The position numbers and the translations under genes are program-made. From Simmondsia chinensis (Eukaryota > Streptophyta > Magnoliopsida > Caryophyllales > Simmondsiaceae): a DNA stretch of 64,000 nucleotides. Under the pieces are notes generated by a model that searched no databases, was not told the DNA's origin, and saw only the letters and a program-made list of their open reading frames with translations. Shown here piece by piece: positions 12,076-22,864 of the stretch. The stretch covers positions 4,035,001 through 4,099,000 of the forward strand of contig JAGTTD010000026.1 in assembly GCA_018398585.1 (NCBI GenBank). Reading direction: 5' to 3'. Positions within the stretch are counted from its first letter, which is position 1. The number at the start of each line of letters is the position of its first letter.

Positions 12076-12865
12076 TATAGCCCCCCACTCCATGGACAAA
12101 GTGTCATGTTCACATTCGGCCATGGAGTGCCCCTTCTTCTCCTGTTCAAGCTATTATGGTGAGCGTCGCTTGTACTCCTCGTCGGGTGCATTGGGTCTCC
12201 TTTCACTGCAAGAGTTACCGAATATCTAAGATGTTATGGTGGACATTGAGATTGCTAAGTTGTCCCAAGGCTTATTGGTATGACCTAAGATGGAGAAGGA
12301 TAATGGATCGGCCAAGTTAAGCCAAGCGCGGATCAGGATGAAGGAGGCCTATAGCCTGGTTGAGTTGACATTACCATGTTGGTCAATTTGGCGTGGTTAG
12401 GCATGAAAGTGGTTTACTAACTCGCCAAGTTGACGTTTCTGGGTTATTAAGCTTGGCATAGTTTAGGGTGTAGGGAACCTATTAACCCACCAATTTTAGA
12501 TTACTATAACAGCAAGTTGGTGTGCTAGATAGAGGGGTTTCAACTTTCGCGGGGGTTTTATGGGAAATACAGAAATTAGTGATAAAGCGGCTATCTGCTG
12601 AAGCGTGGTGATGTGTTGTCTAATCCGGACCGTTCGTTTGTGCTGCCTCATCTGAGCCGTTCGTTTTGAAATAAAGCCATTTACCCTCTTTTTTTGTCAT
12701 TTCATCTTCTTCATTTCATTTCCCTTATGTTTCGAAGCCCCGAAGAACCCTAAAACCAAGCTCGAGTTAAAGTGACCCCAAAATCCTTTATTTATATCCG
12801 TTAACTTTGGTTCGAATTTTACATCTGCGGGTACACAAACTTGAGGCTAGTTTAGGTTAGGTTCT

Positions 12866-12975
12866 TCCCTTTAGGGTAGCACCTGAAGGGGTAAGGCTGC
12901 GTACATCCTATCCCTCCCAGACCTTGCATATGCAAGAGTTCTTAAGGCATTGAGTTTGTTGTTGTTGATGTTGTT
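12866..12975 (+). mobile_element. RTE/Au-type retroposon tail fragment, + strand
   Basis: It contains AAGGGGTAAGGCTGCGTACA, CCTCCCAGACC, a short hairpin around TTGCATATGCAA, and ends GCATTGAGTTTGTTGTTGTTG. This is the same 3' tail as the RTE LINE at 18 kb and the 5S-headed retroposons. No Pol III-type head is present. Confidence 0.65.
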
Positions 12976-13015
12976 GTTCAGCTTCTTCTTCCCTTAGCTT
13001 ATCATTGCTATAGAA

Positions 13016-15048
13016 ATGGCAAACAAAGGTACCGCAAGGAAGGTGCTTCCCGCACACTCTAAGTAATCCTCCGAAGAGGACTTGTTATACTCACCCAACA
13101 ACCTTTAACAAGAAAATTCCTTTTTAATTGTTTTTCGGCTTAAAAGAAAGCATACAATAGAAGAGCAAAAAAGCAAGCCCACCCGTCAACATCCTCTTGT
13201 GGAAAATTGGTTAGTACAGGAAGCAGGGCTTGAGAAGGAGTTTCCAGAAGCATTTAGCATTCGTTCTTCACGTTCCTTCAACTCCCAAACTGAAGGTGAA
13301 TAAGGTGTAGCAATGCTACATGCCAAATATTATTTCCCTGATGACCATGAAATTCGAGGGCCAAATGAGGATGAATGTCCTCCTTACCCGCCAAGGGGCT
13401 TTTTTTCCCATCTCTATAGACGCATTGGACGCTGGGTTGCAATTCCCCATTCCATTCTGCATTTCAAGCATTTTACTCTAGTATAGCATTTGCCCCTGCC
13501 AAGTAACTTCTAATGCATACTGGAATATATGTGGTTTTCTAGTTGCATGTTTTGTGAATAACTTTCAACCCACCCACCGAGCATTTGATGTTTTCTTCTA
13601 AGCGAAGCAACACAAGAGTGTTACCTCCTTTGAAAGTCGGAGCAGGTTTTTTTTTTTTTTTTTTTTCGTGTAGAATAACCCATCTAACTTGAAGAATTGG
13701 CTAAGCAAGTTTATGGGTTAAACCTCCAACTTGTCCCCAATATCCCACTAGTTGGCAGGTTGTCAACAGGCAAACTCAGCCTGAGATGGAGAGTTTGACC
13801 GAAATGGATCCTAGGATTTAGAGTTACTTCAATAGGAAGTTTGAGGGTGAGCGGGTTTTAGCTATGCGGGAGTTACTGGAGCAAGAGTTGGTGCTTGCAA
13901 AAGAGGGGCTAAGTAGTAAACCTATCCCAGGTATGAATTTTGCCTATCTAGTGTTATTTTACTCGGCTTTTATTGTGAGGAATTCACTTTATACTCTTTT
14001 CCAACTGAGCAGCATCAAGCCTTGGATATATGGACATCATCGGAGCTTCCCACCGGGAAGAGAGAGGCAAAGAAGGCATCCTTCCACTAGAAATCCTAAG
14101 TTTCATCCAAAGCCAACTCTTCCATCTTCATCTGCTAAAGTCGATAGACCCTTACGAAGGACTTATCCTCATTTGGTGAGTCCGGAGGTTCCTTCCCCTG
14201 GAGACAACACTCCTAGTGAGGCAGCAATGACGGAGGTAGGGGGTGATGGATCGCCTACTCTGGCAACTCAAGCCCCTTCTTCTAGCACTCCTGAGAGAGT
14301 CCTTGTGATTGGACTTTGTAGAGGACGTGAAACCAGGGAGGAGACAAGGGAATTTGCTCCTTTTATGCCATCAATAGCTTGGAGTGACCTGAAGCATCTC
14401 TCTTGGTATCTAGGAGAGTTTGTTCCATCAGGGGACTTGGGGCGCGAGATTAATGTTCCCAAGAATGAGATGGTATGAGACTTGGGGCGCAAGATTAATG
14501 TTCCCAAGAATGATATGGTAGCACATCTATCCCAAGTATATGTACTCATTTATTTCCTAATGAAACCTTATTATCTCATGCCCTCAAATTTGTGTCTTGT
14601 AGGGACTAAGTGCTATTGGCTCGGCGGAGTTCCTTGATAAAGATGCCCGAGTCGAATGTTTGCAAAATGAGTACTCCTCTTGCTTGGCTGCTCTTAAAAA
14701 GTCACAGGAGTAAGAGGAGCGTCAGTTTAAGACTATCGCAAACCTAAAAGCTAAGATTGGAGAGCTAGAAGCATCTTCATCTGAAAAAGAGCGCATTTCC
14801 CATGAATCAAAAAGCAAAGTCGAGAAGTATCTCAACAGTCTACCAACTCGGCTCTGTGGGACTTGGAGTTTATTTCCCTAAAGTGTGGGCCGAACTTGAA
14901 GGCGTTGTCTAAGTTTCAAGACAAAATCCAGAATCTAGCTCCACAATTTGACACAACCCTACTTGAACAAGCTGCTGAGGGGGTTAGCAGAGAGATTGAG
15001 AATGAAGGGGAACATGAAATGAGCTTGCCAATTAGTTCAGAGAGTTAG
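13016..15048 (+). pseudogene. Transposase_28-like accessory ORF (antisense aORF of Tat-like element)
   Basis: Several broken frames add up to one gene antisense to gag. After an ATG at 13016 (stopped after 16 codons), the region 13400-13600 reads as a Transposase_28 (putative gypsy-type transposon) domain: DALDAGLQFPIPFC, PCQVTSNAYWNICGFLVA, QPTHRAFDVFF. A 204-residue open frame follows at 13864-14478 (Pro/Ser/Arg-rich), and then coiled-coil sequence at 14600-15048 (ANLKAKIGELEASSSEKERI). A 45-bp direct duplication at 14434-14523 keeps frame but carries a stop. Introns may account for some breaks. Its function is unknown. Confidence 0.55.
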
Positions 15049-15359
15049 CATCTGGGTGTTTGTGTAATGACTTGTTGGCAAGTACTTAGTATGTCTTTTT
15101 GCTTCTCTAGCTTCTTTAATTGTAAGACGAGAAGGTGGTGTAAATGTTTCTTGACTACTTTCTTTTTGTAACAAATACTTGGTTTGAAATTGACGTTTCT
15201 TTTTTTTTTTTTGGACACAATTGCTGTAAAAGTTAGAGATGCTCTAGCATAGTATGGAGTCATGGTACCAATTTAGATAGGTCGTGCCAAGAGGAGGCTT
15301 ATCTCGGTAGTCACCCTCATATTCATCAAGGAGTACCCTTGTAGGAAGCGCTTTGATTC

Positions 15360-15640
15360 TCCTTTTTTCTGTAGGCATCCAGGGGCATCCTGTAGGGTCG
15401 AGTTGAGTAGCGTCATTGAGTAGCATTTCCTGTAGGCACCAAGAGGCAGCTTGTAGGATTGCGTTCAACAGCGTATTCAGTAGCATTTCCCGTAGGCACT
15501 AAGAGGCAGCATGTAGGATCGAGTTGAGTAGTGTATTGAGTAGCATTTCCTATTGGTGCCGAGAGGCAGCTTGTAGGATCAAGGCGAGTGGTGTTTTGAG
15601 TAGCAATGGCAGCCTGTAGGACTGAGTTGAGTAGTCCTTC
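15360..15640. repeat. Minisatellite, period about 60 bp, inside LTR element
   Basis: Four to five tandem units share the phrases GAGTAGCATTTCC, TAGGCAC, AAGAGGCAGC and TGTAGGATCGAGTTGAGTAG. Units differ by 10-20 percent. Both minus-strand frames across it (15244-15486, 15413-15664) are products of the repeat (recurring CLLVPTGNAT). Tandem repeats of this kind are known inside Tat-lineage elements. Confidence 0.8.
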
Positions 15641-15962
15641 CAAAGAATTCGCACTGAAGCGCAAACATATTATATGCAGTCTTATACTCGCCTTTATTAA
15701 AGAAAAACTTAACCTTTAACAAAAACATAAATACATAATGATTTCCATCCTATGCTTGGAGTGGGTGGTCACCCAACATAGATTCAAAGCGGCAGCCCTT
15801 CATTCAAGCTTAAAGGCAGTAGCGCCATAGCCCGGCTTTGTCACTTGTTAGGGATGCCCTACTTTATGATTTTATTGTCATCTACCTCTAGTTGCTTTTG
15901 TCCTTTCGGCTTCAGCTTCTGTAAGTCGATGTATTGCCTTACTTACCCGTGTGTGATCAACT

Positions 15963-17126
15963 CTTCTATTTAATCCTTTAAAGCTCAGCATTCCTTAATG
16001 GCGTGCCCAAGGCTGCGATAAAATTTGCACCACTTTGATGGGTCCTGCGAATCTAGCCTTGGTCTTATTTTCCTTGGTGGATCGAGCACCTTTTTGTCTT
16101 TTATTTCATACAGCACCTGGCCCTGGAAGGTAGACTCCAAAACTTCTTGGCGGTTCCCTGACCGGAGTATCTTTTGGCTAAAATTGGTTCTCGCCTTTTG
16201 TACTCTACCCGTTAGTTGTGGTGATATATAAGTTTCACACCCGCTACATGCCTTTTTGCCAGTGGCATAATGTCTTTGGCGGCATATGCGTTCTTCCATA
16301 ATGCTTCCATGGATTTGGATGGGTTCTTTGTCAAAGAAAACTTGAACTCAGAATTGCATAGTCTGTAGACGAAAATGTTTACGGCAGTCTCATCAGCCAT
16401 GCTTTGTACGTCCACCCTTTCCCGAGTGAATCTTTGTACAAAGTCTCGCAGCGATATTGATTCACTTTGACGCAACTGTATAAGTTGAGTTGTGGTTTTC
16501 TTTCGTCTCCTATTGCTAAGGAAATGATGTATGAAGCATTCCGAAAGATCCAGTAAAGTTGTCTATTGAGTCACAAGGGAGAGACGCAAACCATGCTTGA
16601 GTCATCCCTTTGAACATTATAGGAAAGCATTTATGCCATACCTCCTCCCTCACGTCTTATATGTACATCTTGGCTATGAATCCTTCCAAATGGTCTTCAA
16701 GGTCTTGTGTCCCATCGAATAGCGCGATATTCAGGACTTTTACCCTGCCCACTGGATTGCCTAGAACTCATTTAGTGAAGGGTGAGTGTGTTGCTGCATG
16801 TTATACACATTCTCCCCATCTCGCTTTTCTGCATGCTAGATTTGAAATTCGTGAGCCTCTCCCCTTCCTTTATGACTTTCTAGGTTTGAGGTAGATCCCC
16901 CACCCCTGGACCGTGTTAGGATGGTATAGTTGTCTTGGCGGGTACATGAGCCATTACGGCGTGAGATTTCTCTAAAACCAGTAGGGAATATCGGGTCTCG
17001 CCAAACTTGTGCTGGACGAGCATTAAGTGCTTTTAGGATGGGATTTGTAGCTTTCTTTGTAATTTTAGCCTTCGAGTAGTCTAAGGAGTTACAAATCTCA
17101 TCTAATTGGGCTTTCGTCGCTACCAT
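15963..17126 (-). pseudogene. gag of Tat-like Ty3-gypsy element, broken
   Basis: Read on the minus strand, three pieces form a plant gypsy gag: an N-terminal piece 17126-16836 starting MVATKAQLDEICNSL just after the PBS, a capsid piece 16475-16212 with ESISLRDFVQRFTRE and RLCNSEFKFSLTKNP, and a C-terminal piece 16299-15985 with the terminal motif WCKFYRSLGHAIKEC. These correspond to the Retrotrans_gag core and the short Cys/His box of Tat/Athila gag proteins. Stops and shifts separate the pieces (for example at 16836 and after the last Cys). Gag would form the virus-like particle; this copy cannot. Confidence 0.75.
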
Positions 17127-17190
17127 CGTTCGGACGACCTTGGCAAAGATCTAGTGAAATAGATGGTCTTGTATATGATGTGTTTTCCCT

Positions 17191-17207
17191 TCCCATAGAC
17201 GGCGCCA
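17191..17207 (-). other. Primer-binding site of Tat-like element
   Basis: The minus strand reads TGGCGCCGTCTATGGGA two bases inside the 5' LTR. TGGCGCC is the PBS start typical of Athila/Tat elements. It fixes the element's orientation as minus. Confidence 0.75.
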
Positions 17208-17701
17208 CTTGTTTCGGTATGGAATGAGTTCTTTGGAGGGAGAGCAGGGCTCAATCTCTTTAGGAGGAAAGGAAAAGGACCAACCTACTTGGTGGATCTC
17301 CCCTTTCTTTGGCCTTAACTCGTTCTATTTTATAGCTGAAGGAGCAACTTGCTTAGGGAAGTTAACAAGGACAAGTGGTGCTTATTTAATATCTATGTGG
17401 GCGGTGGACTGTAAAGAGTTTTCCAAAGAAGGGAGTTAAGGCATGTCCACCTCCCTAGGCACTCCATGTTTGTTGAGCAACTAAGAGAGGATGTTATAGG
17501 AGTAGGTGGAATGGTATGATGGCAGTAGGCAACTCGGTGACCGAGTAGCCTAAAGCCGAGTGACCCCTACCCCATTCTGGGTTAGTCCTCATGGACTGCC
17601 GAGTAGCTTACACGTTTGTTGGGCTGGAAATGCTGCCAAGGACCAATGCGTCACCCGGGTAGCTTATAGCCTAATAATCATCCGCTAACCGAGTTGGTCC
17701 T

Positions 17702-17965
17702 CATGGAGAACCGTGTAACCCTCATACTTGCCAGGTTGATTCCTTAGCTAAGCCGAGTGGGGTATGTGCTTATCGTACTTGGTAATGAGTAGCCAAAGCC
17801 ACTTACTAGGACTTACTCGTACTCATGGAGAACTGAGTAACCCTCATACTTGTCAGGTTGATTCCTTAGCTTGCCAAATCACTTCCTTGGCTAAGCCGAG
17901 TGGGGTATGCGCTTATCGTACTTGGTAATGAGTAGCCAAAGCCACTTACTAGGACTTACTCGTAC
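17702..17965. repeat. Tandem duplication inside 5' LTR
   Basis: Two units of about 120 and 144 bp start CTCATGGAGAAC and end AGGACTTACTCGTA. The second contains an extra TTGCCAAATCACTTCCTTGG-type segment. The 3' LTR has a single copy, so the duplication arose after insertion. Confidence 0.8.
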
Positions 17966-18027
17966 TCAGCATGAGGTGCCCGGAAGTCGCCTAGGGTCCC
18001 TCTCAACCCGAATGTCGAGTTGAAGAG

Positions 18028-19041
18028 TGTACAAAAACAACAACAGTCCCAATGCCATAGTGGCTCCCGCACTAAGCAGGGTCTAGGGGGGTGGATGTAC
18101 GCAGCCTTCGCCCTTCTGGGTGGAAGAGAGGCTGTTTCCGAGGACCACCATTCTGAATATCTAGTTGTCAAGAGAATATGATATCCTGGAAACCATGGAA
18201 GCAACAAAGCATTAGCACAGGATATAGCATAAAACTAGCACTATAAAATATATCCCACAAAAGACAAGCAAGGCACATAATAGAGCAAATAGTACATGTC
18301 CAATAATAGAGGAATAAACGAAAAGCAACAAAACAGAAGATAAGTGCACTACCTGGGGTTATGATTGCCTAGAAATCCTAAACTACCAGCCATTCGCCGC
18401 ACTACTCTACGCTGCTACTTCCGCTACCCCTGTGCTAGCCCTCCATTGAGCTCTATCTAAGGCCATTTTCTCCCTTAGGTTTAGGTGGGTTAGGTCGTGT
18501 CGGATCGTCTCTAGCCAACTCCTCTTTGGCCTGCCCCTCCCTCTTCTGCCTAGCGTAGTATGTAGCTGTTCACATCTCCTGACTGGAGCTATGGTCGGTC
18601 TCCTGCTAACATGTCTAAACCATCTCAAGCGGTGCTCCCTCAACTTATCCTCGATCGTGGCTACACCCAATTTACCTCTTGTTACGTCGTTCCTGATCCT
18701 ATCTTTCCTTGTGTGGCCACACATCCAGCGTAGCATTCTCATCTCTGCCACCTTCATCCTCTGTGTTTGATGTTGTTTCATTGGACGACACTCTACCCCA
18801 TACAACATAGCCGGTCTCACTACCGTCCTGTAGTATTTTTCCTTTAGCTTTAGCGGGAGCTTTCTAGCGCAAAGCACCCCGGAGGCCATCATCCACTTCT
18901 GCCAGCCTACGTTAATCCTGTTGTTGACATCTTTGTCAACCTCACCGTTCTGTTGTATCATGGAACCCAAGTATCTGAAACTCTCCTTCCTCAGTATGGT
19001 CTCCGATTCTATCTTGACATCCTTTGTACTAGTCGCTATGG
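18028..19041 (-). mobile_element. 5'-truncated RTE-type LINE inserted in LTR
   Basis: The insertion is flanked by AATGTCGAGTTGAAGAG (18011-18027) and AATGGCCGAGTTGATGAG (19042-19059), a target duplication with few differences that falls exactly where the other LTR reads continuously. On the minus strand it contains the C-terminal part of an RTE ORF, about 250 bp of 3' UTR, and a tail with CTCGGAAACAGCCTCTCT, GGCTGCGTACATCC and GTTGTTG. This tail is shared with all the Au-like and 5S-headed retroposons here. Confidence 0.82.
18407..19030 (-). pseudogene. RTE LINE reverse transcriptase C-terminal part
   Basis: An open 187-residue frame (extending upstream as KDVKIESETILRKESFRYLG) matches the conserved region after the catalytic core of plant RTE reverse transcriptases: LGSMIQQNGEVDKDVNNRIN, WMMASGVLCARKLPLKLK, YRTVVRPAMLYGVE, VAEMRMLRWMCGHTR, RLRWFRHVSRRP, RGRGRPKRSW, and the end LDRAQWRAST. 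The endonuclease and the catalytic RT motifs are absent because of 5' truncation. The frame is intact, suggesting a relatively recent copy. Confidence 0.85.
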
Positions 19042-19072
19042 AATGGCCGAGTTGATGAGCATATCCTATACA

Positions 19073-20456
19073 ATTTCTTACATTTATTATTAATTACATG
19101 TACAATTTAGGTATTAAAAATGACTACATTTAGTATTTCACAATGAATATATAAAAGATTTTTGCAATTAAAGATTTATGATTTATTATGTCAATTTAGT
19201 TAGAATATGCCAAATTTTGCTCTTGTACAACATATACTGTGCCAATTTGATTCTAAAGTAAAGTTGATGTTAAGTTAAAAAAAGAATTTTGAACAATACG
19301 TCAGAAGCAAGTGAACACGAATCAACCTATTGAACTTACACCCATCCATTACTTGATCACACAAAATTTTGGAATCCAACCATAATTTCACTATTGTACC
19401 GACTTACACAGTATAAATTATATAGAGATTGAATTGACATTATTCAAAATGAAAACACTAAATTAATATGATAGAAAAATTATATAAGCATTTGAGGTAA
19501 ATAAACTAATATATATATATATATATATATATAAACTTGTTGCTTTTGTTAAGACGTGATCACGATCATGACCCTTTACCAGATCTCACTCTTGACTTTT
19601 TTTAATTTATTTTAATCATAGAGTTTTTAATTTTACTTGAATTATTTATATTTATATAAATTATCATATATTTTATTAGGTGTTTTAATTTATCCATTAT
19701 ATTTTTAATTATTTTTATCTAGTTTTGGTACTAAGTGACAGCACCATGTGTTACAAGTGACCTTCGTAACCATATTATCTCCCTTGGACAACATAATTAC
19801 GGGGTAAAGGAGTTGCGCCAAGCACCCTTTATTTGATTTTAAACTCATTCAATAAATTTTAATTATCTCCAGTATGAGTTGTGTTTTACTTAAAGTTTTG
19901 AATCTTTATTTAAACTCTGTTAGATAAGTTATTAGTGTATTTAATACTTAACTTGATAATCAAGACTAGCATCCGGTGCATTTAGCAAATACCAACAACT
20001 AACAAGCTCTTGATGAGCTTTGAATAAGTTTATATGAGCCTTCAACAAACCCTTCATGAATTTTGACAAGCCGAGCACTTTGTTATTTGAATTCGTCTTA
20101 TTAATCTTATTTAGCTAGCTCGAACTTGGCTCATTTACTTGCTTAATCACTAACTCAAATATGGATGAGCTGCTATTGTTTTGAACTCGACTCTCTTACT
20201 TATCTAGCCCTAAAAGCAAACATGAACAATGTTGATTTCAAACTTAGCTTATTAAGCTTATTTAGTTGTTAAAACTTGGTTTATTTACTTACCGAGTCCT
20301 GAATCAACACAAGTGAACCTTTATCGATTTATAACACAAAATTTCTCAAATGCTTAATTCCTTTATATTCCTAGATAGCATTGATATGATTAAACTAGTA
20401 TAAGAACTATACTCGGATAATGAAAATATAGGGGCTAAATTTACACATATGACAGC
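19073..20456. other. AT-rich non-coding sequence with (TA)n microsatellite
   Basis: A (TA)13-type microsatellite lies at about 19508-19533. The phrases AAGCTTATTTAG, CTCGAACTTGGCTC and TCATTTACTTGC recur in 20030-20330 and suggest a decayed MITE. No gene is seen. Confidence 0.5.
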
Positions 20457-20610
20457 AAAAACAACAACAATCACCCAGTGTTAGGCTCTCGCCACAATAG
20501 GGTCTATTGGAAAAGATGTACGCAACCTTATCTCTATAGGATACTAACTTGGAGAGAGGTTATTTTCGAGGAACCCTCAACCATAAAAAAAGTGCAACAT
20601 GAGGACTTTC
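20457..20610 (-). mobile_element. Decayed RTE/Au-type retroposon tail, minus strand
   Basis: AACAACAACAATCACCCAGTG at the left, then TAGGGTCTATTGGAAAAG, GTACGCAACCTTATC and GAGAGAGGTTATTTTCGAGG, keep the order of the RTE tail in reverse. It is more diverged than the other copies and lies about 400 bp upstream of ASR. Confidence 0.5.
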
Positions 20611-20825
20611 CAAAAGGTCACCGTCGTTGTACTACTCTCGCTCAAATACGCTTAAGTACAGTACAACTAAAAAAATCCCATTACCCTAAAGGGGCGTTCA
20701 CATAAAGCCAAAGGAATATACAACTTTTAATTTAATTGATGCATTTAAAATAATGTGTTAAAATCTAATTAGGTCATACAAAAAGTGTTAAATAATTATT
20801 ATTTTTACAGCCAATAAATATATGC

Positions 20826-20926
20826 CACGTACAATTAGGTAGATAAAATTATTGCTTGTATGATTGCCCAAACAATTAGGTTGATAAAATGGTTGCTTGT
20901 ATGATTTCCAAATCCAATTATAAATA
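20826..20926 (+). promoter_or_regulatory. ASR promoter: ACGT element, tandem repeat, TATA box
   Basis: TATAAATA at 20919-20926 lies 57 bp upstream of the ATG, which suits a core promoter. Just upstream, two units of about 41 bp (20831-20871, 20872-20912) sharing CAATTAGGTWGATAAAA and TTGCTTGTATGATT are repeated in tandem. CCACGTAC near 20825 carries the ACGTG core (reverse strand) of abscisic-acid response elements; this fits the gene's family but a single core is weak evidence. Confidence 0.5.
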
Positions 20927-20982
20927 GTCTCAACAAGTCTATTCTTAACATTCTCAAATCATAATAAGAGCAGCTCAGTACC

Positions 20983-22258
20983 ATGGCCGAGGAGGAGAAC
21001 AAGCACCACCACCACTTCTTCCACCATAACGAAGAGGCCGATGAGGCAGTGGTGGTCAAGGAAGGAACCAAAATGGAAGACCACCACCACCTGTTCCACC
21101 ATCACGACGCAGTTGCGGATGATCCCGAGAAAAAAGAAGAAGAAGCAAAACTTGAAAAGGAAGTTAAGCATCATAAGCACCTCGAGCATCTCGGGGAGAC
21201 CACTGCTCTTTCTGTTGGAGCTTATGCCCTGGTGAGATACTTATTAGATTATAAAACTATTTTTGGCCTTTATCCTTATAGTTAATGTGGTACCAGAGTT
21301 ATTGACAGAAGGTCACGATTTTGAATTTTAATAGTTAACGTTCCAAATGTTGATATGATTTTAGTTTGACACGTGGGGTGGGGAATATGGATTACATGTA
21401 TATTGAAGTATAAATCTATTTTTAGATTTTTCACATAACAGTTTGAACTTTTCTACAAAATCACCGAATTGGGTTGAGGAGAGCTCAAATTTAATGTTGC
21501 TTTTCATTTAGGATGAATTTTTTTATTTTTTTTCCAAAATAGTTCCTCAATTCTTACTTGAGCTTTATGGAATATACCCCTTAATTGTCAAAAAATAAAG
21601 AAGATCAATTAATCGAGTATTCAATTGAATTCCCGATTGATCAATCAGCAATGACATCATGTCAAAAAGAGTAACCATGTCGGGGTTGCTTCAAATACAT
21701 ATTTGTTTGTATCAATTAATGAGCGATAAATAATAGTTATATATGGGTAAAATTACTTCAATACTGATATGCCATATATAAATTGCTAGAATCATATGAT
21801 ACATTAGCATTTGTAAATAAAATTAACCAAATCACTGCACATAATATCCTGGTGATAAACTTTTAAATTTCAAGATATTTTATTATAATTATTTAATCTT
21901 CATAGTAGGTAAGTGGTACCCATCAAATTGGCCTCTATATTATACCTTAGTGATTGAATCTCACACGCACATATACAAACACAAATACATTCTTTTCATC
22001 TCTCACCTTCTTTTATATATATATATATATATATATAAAAGAAGCTGAATTTTGAGCCATATATTTAGTGGAAGGAAAATGATATCAGCAATCAAATGAG
22101 TAGTTCATAATCTCTCCCTTCACTCCCACATTCTTATATAAGTCATTAGTCATTGACTTTCCTCAAAAGTGTACAAGCAATTTTGAATGTGGATCTTTGA
22201 TTTAGATCGAATAATCTATGTTCTCTTTTCTCATCTGGCATCCTTTCATATGAGTTAT

Positions 22259-22297
<39 letters not shown>

Positions 22298-22864
22298 AAA
22301 TTAATTTAAAATGATTAACATCCTTAGCAAAATAGAACTGTTCAAGTGAATGCTAGGGTTATTGATGTATATAGTTTTGGCAAAACTTATAACTATAGCG
22401 TGAAATAAAGAAGATCCTCTGTGTTAAAATGCGGATATTCCGGTATAAAAATAAAATATTATAGCTACTAAAAATTATATCTAATTATGTACTTTGTTCA
22501 AACGACATGTGGGTCCTATATATTCACATATATAGCTGAGTTGTCTTCACTAATGTGGCACTTGGGTCATGTGGTGAATCATTAGAAGTACTTTTTAACA
22601 AATTTTAATTTTATGCGTTGATTATATATTAAAATATATAAATGTGCTATTTTGAAAACTGATCTTACTTGCATATGTTTGTAGCACGAGAAACATAAAA
22701 TGAAAAAAGATCCGGAGCACGCCCTCCACCACAAGATAGAAGAGAAGGTTGCAACTGCAGTAGCAACTGGTGCCGGTGAGTTTGCATTCCATGAGCACCA
22801 TGAGACCAAGGAAGCCAAGCACGAGCTCAAAGAAGAGGAGCACCACCATCATTTCCACCTTTGA
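20983..22864 (+). CDS. ASR: ASR (abscisic acid, stress and ripening) protein, two exons
   Basis: Exon 1 is 20983-21231 and exon 2 is 22685-22864; splice sites are CTG|GTGAGA and TTTGTAG|CAC, phase 0, giving 142 residues. The start ATG has context ACCATGG. The protein has a His-rich N-terminus ([19 protein letters not shown]), then the ABA/WDS domain: [14 protein letters not shown] (about residues 61-74), [21 protein letters not shown] (split here: [13 protein letters not shown] and HHKIEEKVA), [17 protein letters not shown], and a His-rich C-terminus. ASR proteins are small, hydrophilic, zinc-binding stress proteins acting as chaperones and DNA-binding factors; these roles are family knowledge. 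The 1453-bp intron is long for the family and carries (TA)n and (AC)n(AT)n microsatellites. The gene appears intact. Confidence 0.93.
21232..22684 (+). other. ASR intron with microsatellites
   Basis: It holds no gene. (TA)n occurs near 22013-22037 and (AC)n followed by (AT)n at 22259-22297. These would be length-polymorphic. No transposon ends are recognised. Confidence 0.7.

Larger units (their letters stand above)
11472..19072 (-). mobile_element. Tat-like Ty3-gypsy LTR retrotransposon, no pol, minus strand
   Basis: Two related LTRs in the same orientation (11472-12075 and 17210-19072) flank an interior with, on the minus strand, a PBS next to the right LTR and gag at 17126-15963. A minisatellite and an accessory reading frame on the opposite strand follow. 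No protease, RT, RNase H or integrase is seen between gag and the 3' LTR, so the element is non-autonomous. An antisense extra ORF between the coding region and the 3' LTR, plus internal tandem repeats, is known from the Tat lineage of plant gypsy elements; assignment to that lineage is inference. Confidence 0.78.
17210..19072 (-). repeat. 5' LTR of Tat-like element, with nested LINE
   Basis: The LTR starts TGTTTCGG at 17210 and ends ATATCCTATACA at 19072 on the + strand, giving TG...CA ends. Removing the nested RTE LINE (18028-19041) and one duplicated target leaves about 835 bp. The pair of LTRs is clearly diverged, so the insertion is old. Confidence 0.75.

Noticed and set aside
15360..15640. 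CRISPR-like array
   Set aside because: Units are contiguous tandem repeats with no unique spacers, in plant transposon sequence.
15244..15664. Two minus-strand frames with recurring CLLVPTGNAT
   Set aside because: They are by-products of the 60-bp minisatellite; the recurring peptide follows the repeat unit.
20959..21189. Minus-strand frames opposite ASR exon 1
   Set aside because: They are shadows of the His- and Glu-rich coding strand.
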